From Verrucomicrobiaceae bacterium (GTDB taxonomy: Bacteria; Verrucomicrobiota; Verrucomicrobiae; Verrucomicrobiales; Akkermansiaceae): 9,354 nt of DNA. How positions within the stretch are numbered: position 1 is the first letter of the stretch; each line of letters opens with the position of its first letter. The position numbers and the translations under genes were made by a program. Below, one piece after another: positions 1-5,304 of the stretch. The stretch is from contig CANBTO010000165.1 in NCBI GenBank assembly GCA_947372405.1, positions 1 through 9,354 of the forward strand, in the 5' to 3' direction. The notes under the pieces are model-generated. The model did no database searches and had not been told where the DNA came from. It worked only from the letters and a program-made list of their open reading frames with translations.

Positions 1-1361
1 TTGCTGCCGCGGTTTCCTGCCTGTCGCGCCTGAACCACCCGGATGCCGCCGTCTGGTCCTTCGATCGTTCCTGGATACCGACCTTGGGCGTTCGTCTTCA
101 TTTCGCGGCGGACGGACTCTCGCTGACGCTGCTCTTGTTAACAGGCATCGTGGCGGTCGCCGGTGTCCTGTTTTCCTGGAATGTGGAAAAACGTCCGCGT
201 GCATTCTTCGCGTTCTTCCTGACGATCATCGGCGGCGTTTATGGCGTGTTCATGAGCCGGGATGCCTTCCTGCTTTTCGTCTGTTATGAAATCGTGATCC
301 TGCCGAAATACATGCTCATCGCCATCTGGGGATCGACCAACAAGGAATACGGCGCGATGAAACTCACGATGTATTCGATCGGTGGCAGCGCGTTGATCCT
401 GATCGGTCTGGTGGTGGCATACGCCGCATCCGGTGGAACCAGTTTCGATATCAATGATCTGGCCGGTGCCCAATATTCACCCGCTCTTCAATCATGGGCG
501 TTTCCGATTCTATTCCTTGGTTTCTCCGTGCTGGCGGGCATGTGGCCGTTCCACACTTGGGCGCCGACCGGTCACGTCGCGGCTCCCACGGCGGCATCGA
601 TGCTGCTTGCGGGCGTGGTGATGAAACTCGGTGCATACGGTGCGTTGTGCGTGGCGATGCCCTTGTTCCCGCAGGGATTCGAACAATGGAAACCGGTGAT
701 CGCGGGGCTTGCGGTAATCGGCGTGGTATATGGGGCATTGACCGCCCTGGCCCAGAAGGATCTCAAGTTCGTGATCGGATATTCTTCGGTGAGCCATATG
801 GGCTTTGTTCTGCTAGGTCTTGCCGCAGGAACCCACTGGGGGCTGCGCGGCGCCGTGCTACAGATGATTTCCCACGGCATCATCGCGGGCCTGCTCTTCG
901 GCATTGCCGGACGAGTGGTGTATGAACGTACCCACACCCGCGACCTGTCGACGCTGCAGGGCTTTGATTTATGGAAATCCCTTCCAGGTGCGGCGGTTGC
1001 TTTCACGTTGGCCACGGCGGCTTCGATGGGACTGCCTGGTTTCAGCGGATTTGTAGCCGAAATCTCGGTGACCATCGGCCTCTGGCAGGCCTCGCCTTGG
1101 CTGGTGCCCTTGATTGCCTTTGGCATCGTCGTGACCGGTGCGTTTTCACTGCGCGCCCTGCACAAGGCGTTTTTCCCGGTGAGAAATTCCTCGGACCAAA
1201 CTCCGCCGGTGCTTCCTCCGCTGACATGGCCTGAGATTTCAGCGATGGCCCTTCTGATCGCCGTTTCGCTTTCCATCGGCATCTATCCGAAACCATGGGT
1301 GACCCTGATTGACGAGGGGCTCCGCTCACCCCTGTTCCACACGATCCTTTCCAAGCCGTGA
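1..1361 (+). CDS. nuoM: NADH-quinone oxidoreductase subunit M (complex I), 5'-truncated by window edge
   Basis: Proton-pumping, antiporter-like membrane subunit of respiratory complex I. The reading frame is open from base 3 to the TGA at 1359-1361. A TTG at 84 could be read as a start, but the 27 codons before it continue the family pattern (SWIPTLGVRLHFAADGLSL), so the true start lies upstream of the window. Counting from that TTG, visible hallmarks are the conserved membrane Glu in CYEIVILPKY (about residue 69), the APTGHVAAPTAAS stretch with the essential Lys in GVVMKLGAYG (181), the QKDLKFVIGYSSVSHMG loop-helix (224-240), His264 in a transmembrane helix, and ASMGLPGFSGF (313-323). It is strongly hydrophobic throughout. 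Its stop overlaps the nuoN start by 4 bases, indicating one operon and probable translational coupling. The subunit identity is secure. About 50-80 N-terminal residues are probably outside the window. Confidence 0.97.
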   Translation, partial: AAAVSCLSRLNHPDAAVWSFDRSWIPTLGVRLHFAADGLSLTLLLLTGIVAVAGVLFSWNVEKRPRAFFAFFLTIIGGVYGVFMSRDAFLLFVCYEIVILPKYMLIAIWGSTNKEYGAMKLTMYSIGGSALILIGLVVAYAASGGTSFDINDLAGAQYSPALQSWAFPILFLGFSVLAGMWPFHTWAPTGHVAAPTAASMLLAGVVMKLGAYGALCVAMPLFPQGFEQWKPVIAGLAVIGVVYGALTALAQKDLKFVIGYSSVSHMGFVLLGLAAGTHWGLRGAVLQMISHGIIAGLLFGIAGRVVYERTHTRDLSTLQGFDLWKSLPGAAVAFTLATAASMGLPGFSGFVAEISVTIGLWQASPWLVPLIAFGIVVTGAFSLRALHKAFFPVRNSSDQTPPVLPPLTWPEISAMALLIAVSLSIGIYPKPWVTLIDEGLRSPLFHTILSKP

Positions 1362-2854
1362 ACTATCCCGCTCTTTTCATCCAACTGCTGCCTGAGGCCG
1401 TGCTGGTGCTCACCGCCATCGTGCTGTTAGGCGTTACTGTGGCGGTAGAATCCTCTTCAGGCAGGCCATTCCGAGGCGGAGGTGCCATATCGATCGCCGC
1501 GCTTGGTGTGATTATGGCGGGTCTCGCGCTGTGGAATGTGCCATCCGGCGATCCGGTCACCACATTGATCGCTATGGACCCCTTGGCCCGCATCTTCAAG
1601 GGCGTCGTGCTTGCGCTCGGATTGCTGGCGATACTTTTGCCGCCCGCCCGCGGGGAAATCCGCCAGTCAGGCGAGTTTTACGCGCTGATGCTCTTCGCTC
1701 TAACCGGTTTGTTGCTGACTTCCGGAACCAAACATCTTCTTTTCCTGTTCGTCGCGCTGGAGCTGGCGAGTCTCTCGCTCTATCTACTGGCTGGATTTTC
1801 ACGCACCGCCCGGGCTGCGGAAGCCTGCCTGAAATACTTCCTGTTTGGCGGAGTGTCCGCTGCTTTCATGTTGTTCGGTTTGAGTCTGATCTACGGGTTC
1901 TCACACGCCGCCACACTCGACGGGGTGGCCAAGGCTCTTGAAACAGGGTCGCCTTCCTTGCTGGCGATCACCGGATTGGTGATGGTGCTGGCAGGTATCG
2001 GTTTCAAGCTGGCCGCCGCGCCGTTCCACTATTGGGCTCCGGATGTCTATCAGGGCGCTCCGGCGACCAGCGCGGCGCTCGTTTCCGCGGCATCCAAGGT
2101 CGTGGGCATGGTGGTGCTTGTCAGATTCCTGATGATCGGATTTCACGCCGTTTCAGGCTCCGCCGCGTGGGGAGGGATGGTCGCGGGTTGGTCGCTGTGG
2201 CTGGCGATTCTGGCGGCGGTCTCAATGATCTTCGGAAACGTGCTGGCCCTGGCGCAAACCAGCGTGCGGCGCTTGCTCGCCTATTCCGCAGTTGCCAACA
2301 CCGGCTACATGCTTGTGGCGGTCAGTGCGAACGGCGTTTCTGCCGCCGGGGCCGCGTTGTTTTACGTCGTAGTCTATGGTCTGGCCACGCTCGGAGCGCT
2401 CGCGGTGACCGCTTCGGTCGAGCGTGATCGCGGAAACGATTCTCCGGCAGCATTCGCCGGACTCATCCATCGCTCGCCGTGGCAGGCGGTGGCCCTGCTG
2501 GTCTTTCTAACATCCCTTGCCGGGGTGCCTCCGCTGGCTGGATTTGTCGGCAAGTTCGCGCTTTTCAGCTCGGCGATGGCCGCCAGCACGAAAGGCGGCA
2601 ATCCCGGCCTGACTTGGCTTGTGGGCCTGGCTGCGATCATGAGCGCGATCTCACTTTACTATTACCTTTCCGTGTTGAAACAGGCATTCGTGAAGGATGC
2701 TCCGGTTGACGATGAAGCGGCTGCCGCCTTGCCTCCGTCGCATGTTCTGGTGGTTGCTTTGCCCGCCATCGCGCTCGTCATTCTGGGGCTGTTCCCCGCG
2801 CTGCTACTTGAGCCGATCACTCGTGCGCTGATCGATTCCCTCAACCTGCATTGA
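1358..2854 (+). CDS. nuoN: NADH-quinone oxidoreductase subunit N (complex I)
   Basis: Second antiporter-like proton-translocating membrane subunit of complex I, complete at 498 residues, a normal length for NuoN. The start is GTG at 1358, sharing GTGA with the nuoM stop. No Shine-Dalgarno is visible, so coupling to nuoM translation is likely. Family landmarks are the conserved Glu135 in ALELASLSLYLL, Lys217 in GFKLAAAPFHYWAPDVYQGAP (215-234), Lys247 in VSAASKVVG, RRLLAYSAVANTGYM (304-318), and Lys399 in GVPPLAGFVGKFALF. Most of the chain is predicted transmembrane helix. nuoN is usually the last gene of the nuo operon, which fits the change to unrelated genes immediately downstream. Nothing in it looks damaged. 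Confidence 0.97.
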   Translation: MNYPALFIQLLPEAVLVLTAIVLLGVTVAVESSSGRPFRGGGAISIAALGVIMAGLALWNVPSGDPVTTLIAMDPLARIFKGVVLALGLLAILLPPARGEIRQSGEFYALMLFALTGLLLTSGTKHLLFLFVALELASLSLYLLAGFSRTARAAEACLKYFLFGGVSAAFMLFGLSLIYGFSHAATLDGVAKALETGSPSLLAITGLVMVLAGIGFKLAAAPFHYWAPDVYQGAPATSAALVSAASKVVGMVVLVRFLMIGFHAVSGSAAWGGMVAGWSLWLAILAAVSMIFGNVLALAQTSVRRLLAYSAVANTGYMLVAVSANGVSAAGAALFYVVVYGLATLGALAVTASVERDRGNDSPAAFAGLIHRSPWQAVALLVFLTSLAGVPPLAGFVGKFALFSSAMAASTKGGNPGLTWLVGLAAIMSAISLYYYLSVLKQAFVKDAPVDDEAAAALPPSHVLVVALPAIALVILGLFPALLLEPITRALIDSLNLH

Positions 2855-2878
2855 CTGGTACGGGATAACGGCAATACT
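2851..2878 (+). promoter_or_regulatory. Possible promoter of the rbsD-like gene, overlapping the nuoN stop
   Basis: TTGACT at 2851-2856 (5 of 6 matches to the -35 consensus) lies 16 bases before AATACT at 2873-2878 (4 of 6 to the -10). The -35 overlaps the nuoN stop codon. Transcription would begin around 2885, leaving a leader of about 17 bases before the ATG at 2902. This is a sequence match only. Read-through from the nuo operon is the alternative. Confidence 0.3.
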
Positions 2879-2885
2879 ACTGCCG
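2869..2885. repeat. Short inverted repeat after nuoN
   Basis: CGGCA (2869-2873) and TGCCG (2881-2885) form a perfect 5-bp stem with a 7-base loop, 14 bases after the nuoN stop. There is no T-run after it, so it is a poor intrinsic terminator. It overlaps the candidate -10 element of the next gene and could be an operator half-site pair instead. Confidence 0.3.
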
Positions 2886-2901
2886 ACAACCTTCCACACA
2901 C

Positions 2902-3291
2902 ATGCTCAAATCCGGCATCCTCAATCCGCACGTTCTCGACCTCGTCGCACGCATCCGCCATACCAACACTCTGGTCATCGCCGACTGGGCGTTTCCTTAC
3001 TGGCCCGAGATCGAAACCGTAGACATCTCCCTGACTCAGGGTATTCCCACTGTGCTTGACGTCTTCGATCTGCTGACACCGGTCTTCAAGATCGGCCGCA
3101 TCTGGCAGGCGGAGGAGTTTTTGGCATGCAACACGCCGGAAGCCGTCGCCAGGTTTGCGAAGTCCTTTGGAGACATACCGGTGACGCGCGAAGCCCACAT
3201 CGATTTCAAGAAGCGTGTGCCACACGCCATCGGCCTGATCCGGACCGGCGATCCGACGCCATACGGCAACGTGATCATCGAGTCGGTTTGA
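2902..3291 (+). CDS. RbsD/FucU-family sugar mutarotase (D-ribose pyranase-like)
   Basis: A cytoplasmic, 129-residue protein of the RbsD/FucU family, which interconverts anomers or ring forms of sugars such as ribose or fucose. The length matches the family. Key residues appear in their expected places: His20 and Asp28 in the N-terminal block (IRHTNTLVIAD), LTQGIPT (44-50), His99 with DFKK (101-104), and the C-terminal RTGDPTPYGNVII, giving Tyr121 and Asn123 that in characterised RbsD proteins line the sugar site. ATG at 2902 was chosen because it gives the normal N-terminus; there is no Shine-Dalgarno before it. It sits 47 bases behind nuoN. No ribose or fucose transporter or kinase is in view, so the substrate cannot be assigned. 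RbsD and FucU are hard to separate by eye, so no symbol is given. Confidence 0.92.
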   Translation: MLKSGILNPHVLDLVARIRHTNTLVIADWAFPYWPEIETVDISLTQGIPTVLDVFDLLTPVFKIGRIWQAEEFLACNTPEAVARFAKSFGDIPVTREAHIDFKKRVPHAIGLIRTGDPTPYGNVIIESV

Positions 3292-3352
3292 TCTGGGCCA
3301 AAATTGGGCAAACGTATCGGTCGTCCCGTCTCCAGGTCGTAGCCCGTCACCC

Positions 3353-3448
3353 TCAAAACTCAGCGTCCGGAAAGGGGTTCGACGACTGGTGGATCTTCGG
3401 AACGTCGGGCCGTGCCTTCCTCTGGAGCGCCAGCCAGTAAGGACTCAT
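3353..3448 (-). CDS. Candidate small ORF of 31 residues (uncertain)
   Basis: In the spacer between the rbsD-like and SIMPL genes, the minus strand has ATG at 3446-3448 and TGA at 3353-3355. It encodes a 31-residue peptide beginning MSPYWLALQRKARPDV. An AAAGGAGG sequence (complement of 3462-3469) lies about 13 bases before the ATG, the best Shine-Dalgarno match in the window, though at a long spacing. Third-position GC is about three quarters, like the neighbouring genes. Against it: the size is very small, no family is recognised, the plus strand of the same bases is also open (ending at 3440), and the purine run is the complement of the plus-strand promoter region. Treat it as a candidate only. 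Confidence 0.2.
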   Translation of the reverse strand: MSPYWLALQRKARPDVPKIHQSSNPFPDAEF

Positions 3449-3466
3449 AAGGATGGTTATGCCTCC

Positions 3467-3495
3467 TTTACATGTTCTTCGTCGCCGTTTATAAA
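3467..3495 (+). promoter_or_regulatory. Sigma70-type promoter of the SIMPL gene, leaderless type
   Basis: TTTACA at 3467-3472 (5 of 6 to TTGACA) and TATAAA at 3490-3495 (5 of 6 to TATAAT) are separated by exactly 17 bases, the optimal spacing. The ATG of the SIMPL gene is at 3504, only 8 bases past the -10 element. Normal initiation 6-8 bases after the -10 would therefore start the mRNA at or within a base or two of the start codon. No Shine-Dalgarno exists, in agreement with a leaderless transcript. Confidence 0.65.
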
Positions 3496-3503
3496 TCACC
3501 GAC

Positions 3504-4304
3504 ATGAGCACCGATTCTTCTTCCGCTTCGTTTTGTAGAGCTTCGTTGCCATTCCTGAGCGCGGTGGCCATCTCCCTGGGCCTGGCGGGATCTACCTTCA
3601 TCGCGTCGAGCAGTTGGAAGGATGTGCGGAAGAAGCCGGAGAAGAACAACATCCGGATTACCGGCTCGGCACGGAAGCGGATCGTGTCCGACTTGATCCA
3701 GTGGTCGTCTTCGGTCAAGGCTGAGGGAGCTGACCGCACGGCGGCGTATGTCGCGCTCAAGGGAGGGACCGAGAAGGTGGTGGCGTTTCTCAAGACCCAA
3801 GGAGTGAAGACGGACGAGATTCAAACGGAGTCCGCCTCGATCACGGAGGAGTTTGAAACGATCAAGGAGGACAAGGTTCTGCCGGGCACGAATGTGCCGT
3901 TGCACTCGGAACGCAAGGTATCGAAGGGCTTCAGTGCGAGGCAGGTGGTGTCTGTCAGTTCTGCCAACGTCGGGCTGATCGAGAAGGTCTCTCGCGAGAT
4001 CACGACGCTGCTCGAGCAGGGCGTGGACGTGACATCTCACGATCCGAGCTACTATTACACCCGTCTCAGCGAGCTGAAGCTGCAGATGCTGGCGGAGGCG
4101 GCGAAGGATGCGCGGGCGCGGGCGGAGAACATCCTCAACTCGGCAGGCAACACCAACGTCGGCAAGCTGGTTTACGCCGACATGGGAATCATCAACATCA
4201 ACGCGGCGAACTCCACCGAGACTTCGAACGAGGGAAACAACGACACCTCATCGCGCGACAAGGACATCATCACGATCGTCCACGCGGAGTATCAGGTGGA
4301 GTAA
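3504..4304 (+). CDS. SIMPL domain (DUF541) protein, membrane-anchored or secreted
   Basis: A 266-residue protein of the SIMPL/DUF541 family (relatives include YggE and bacterial BP26). Members are envelope or periplasmic proteins tied loosely to stress and signalling; no enzymatic activity is established. A hydrophobic segment at about residues 14-34 is a signal peptide or anchor. The domain then begins with ITGSARKRIVSD (52-63, the family's variant of a GxG/A start), followed by repeated beta-alpha units, SARQVVSVSS (144-153), the helix LKLQMLAEAAKDARARAE (191-208), and the C-terminal block VYADMGIININAANST (223-238) ending in DTSSRDKDIITIVHAEYQVE. ATG 3504 is the only start that keeps the N-terminal hydrophobic segment, and it sits on a leaderless-type promoter. 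The length is typical. It converges with the Mpv17-like gene, 98 bases apart. Confidence 0.92.
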   Translation: MSTDSSSASFCRASLPFLSAVAISLGLAGSTFIASSSWKDVRKKPEKNNIRITGSARKRIVSDLIQWSSSVKAEGADRTAAYVALKGGTEKVVAFLKTQGVKTDEIQTESASITEEFETIKEDKVLPGTNVPLHSERKVSKGFSARQVVSVSSANVGLIEKVSREITTLLEQGVDVTSHDPSYYYTRLSELKLQMLAEAAKDARARAENILNSAGNTNVGKLVYADMGIININAANSTETSNEGNNDTSSRDKDIITIVHAEYQVE

Positions 4305-4310
4305 GAGTGC

Positions 4311-4378
4311 CTCGGGCCGTTTTCCGGACGTGCTTGGCATTGTACTTTGTATCCAAAGCAAGAAACAAGTGTCCCGAG
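4311..4378. repeat. Inverted repeat in the convergent intergenic region
   Basis: CTCGGG (4311-4316) pairs with CCCGAG (4373-4378). Inside the loop, CTTTG (4345-4349) pairs with CAAAG (4354-4358). It lies 7 bases past the SIMPL stop and 25 bases past the stop of the opposing gene, the usual place for a bidirectional transcription end. There is no clean T-run and the outer loop is long, so a terminator role is only a possibility. Confidence 0.3.
4354..4378 (-). repeat. 3'-flanking repeat element, copy 1
   Basis: Read on the minus strand this is CTCGGG, 4 bases, TTGTTTCTTG, one base, TTTG. The same blocks occur at 8838-8863. This copy begins 24 bases after the stop codon of the Mpv17-like gene. 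See copy 2 and the findings. Confidence 0.5.
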
Positions 4379-4402
4379 CGTTCTTCTAACAGCAGGTCGG
4401 TT

Positions 4403-5119
4403 TTACCTGATGTCCGCGCGTCGTTCGCTCATCCATGTGTAGAGCATCACCCACATCGAGAGTGCAAGTCCGAAGAGTGGGATCTGCAAGGGTAACGGCA
4501 GCGAATAGAGGATGGAAACGACTGGAATCCAAACCCCCCAGTTGGCGAAGATCGTTGGCACCACCACGTCCCCGTAGTAGGCGGCGGTGAGGAAATTCCG
4601 GCAGCCATGCAGACTGTAGCCACGGTTTTTCCAGTCGTACAGAATGGCGGTGACCGGGGCGGCGAAAAGCGGATTGTAGAGCAATTGATCGACGATTACT
4701 TTTTTCAAAACCACGGGAAACGTATGGTCCGTGCCGAACCAGACCGCTTGCGCCCGGTAGAAGCCATCGACCACCGTGCCCATCAGGCACCAGAAGGGGA
4801 TGGTGAAGAGCAAGTTGGCTGCGTTCGAACGGTGAATTCTTCCCTTTTGGAAAAACATCACACGCAGGAGTTCCGGGATCAGCGCACCGGCGATGATGGC
4901 GGAGATGGCCGAGTATCCATATCCCCAGTGTTCCTTCACCACCGCCAGGCGATTGAGCAGGTCGGCGGTGGGTGGATGGACATTGTAGGCTAGCAGAAGC
5001 GTGAGCATCACGCCCTGGACCATGAATCCCGGGACGATATTGGCGCGTGCCGCATGCAACCCCGCCAGCCACGGCGCTTCCCGGGGAGTGGTTTTTGATA
5101 AGATGGATTCCACGGGCAC
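4403..5119 (-). CDS. Multi-pass membrane protein, Mpv17/PMP22-like
   Basis: A 238-residue hydrophobic protein with several predicted membrane segments (about residues 31-45, 70-90, 102-118, 148-162, 183-207 and 211-229). The C-terminal half resembles the Mpv17/PMP22 family of mitochondrial and peroxisomal membrane proteins: a MGTVVDGFYR segment (113-122) where the family has a GPxxHxWY-like patch, LKKVIVDQLLYNP (138-150) matching the family's LKKxxxDQxxxxP, and NWGVWIPV (193-200) followed by a last helix ending LYTWMS, matching the NYxxWPxxQ...WNxxLS ending. The N-terminal 60 residues are extra relative to animal Mpv17. The start is GTG at 5119; a GTG at 5113 is an equal alternative. The cellular role is unknown, and the family's proposed channel activity should not be transferred on this evidence. 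It could also be an unrelated membrane protein with convergent features. Confidence 0.65.
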   Translation of the reverse strand: MPVESILSKTTPREAPWLAGLHAARANIVPGFMVQGVMLTLLLAYNVHPPTADLLNRLAVVKEHWGYGYSAISAIIAGALIPELLRVMFFQKGRIHRSNAANLLFTIPFWCLMGTVVDGFYRAQAVWFGTDHTFPVVLKKVIVDQLLYNPLFAAPVTAILYDWKNRGYSLHGCRNFLTAAYYGDVVVPTIFANWGVWIPVVSILYSLPLPLQIPLFGLALSMWVMLYTWMSERRADIR

Positions 5120-5143
5120 GGCGAGCTGGACTAATCAAGGAGA

Positions 5144-5161
5144 GGCGGATTGCGATCCGCC
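5144..5161. repeat. Perfect 7-bp hairpin in the leader of the Mpv17-like gene
   Basis: GGCGGAT (5144-5150) and ATCCGCC (5155-5161) form a perfect stem closed by a 4-base loop. It lies 24 bases upstream of the GTG start on the minus strand. It could be a weak terminator, a dispersed REP-like palindrome, or a translation-control hairpin. The sequence alone does not decide. Confidence 0.45.
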
Positions 5162-5188
5162 CACGATGATGGAATGTCCGAGCGAAGA

Positions 5189-5268
5189 GTAAAACCCAAT
5201 TCACGGCTCACACCGGGCGGCGATTCGGTGATCGCCGGTTCCTGGAGCGGCGCGATCATCGAATTGGG
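5189..5268 (-). terminator. Nested stem-loop with T-run, probable terminator of the M4 protease gene
   Basis: CCCAATTC (5195-5202) and GAATTGGG (5261-5268) are a perfect 8-bp outer inverted repeat. Nested inside, CGGCGAT (5218-5224) pairs with ATCGCCG (5231-5237) around a 6-base loop. Read on the minus strand, the outer stem ends ...GGG and runs straight into TTTTA (complement of 5190-5194). It starts 36 bases after the protease stop codon, a natural position for an intrinsic terminator. The loop is larger than usual, so a structured 3' UTR or small RNA is an alternative. Confidence 0.45.
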
Positions 5269-5304
5269 GGGGCGGTGCGGCTGTGGACCGATGCAACGAC
5301 CTTC

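Larger units (their letters stand above)
3292..3503. other. Intergenic region between the rbsD-like and SIMPL genes
   Basis: This 212-base spacer contains no recognised gene. Its right end carries a strong plus-strand promoter (3467-3495). A weak hairpin pairs AAGGA (3449-3453) with TCCTT (3464-3468). The centre (about 3350-3450) is open on both strands and could be a degraded gene fragment, but nothing identifiable remains. No T-rich intrinsic terminator for the rbsD-like gene is seen. Confidence 0.5.

Noticed and set aside
84..86. TTG at 84 as the true start of nuoM
   Set aside because: The 27 in-frame codons before it keep the NuoM pattern and the frame is open to the window edge, so the gene begins outside.
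572..1282. Long minus-strand open frame (236 residues) inside nuoM
   Set aside because: It is antisense to a clearly coding nuoM with intact family motifs. Its translation shows no recognisable domain; such shadows are expected in GC-rich genes.
3489..4040. Minus-strand open frame of 183 residues over the SIMPL gene
   Set aside because: Antisense shadow; the Arg/Leu/His-rich composition is typical of a reversed GC-rich gene, and the SIMPL domain is intact on the plus strand.
4386..5204. Minus-strand open frame of 272 residues overlapping the Mpv17-like gene
   Set aside because: It is a different frame of the same strand with an Arg/His/Pro-rich translation lacking membrane segments. The 4403-5119 frame has a coherent multi-pass membrane pattern and Mpv17-like motifs.
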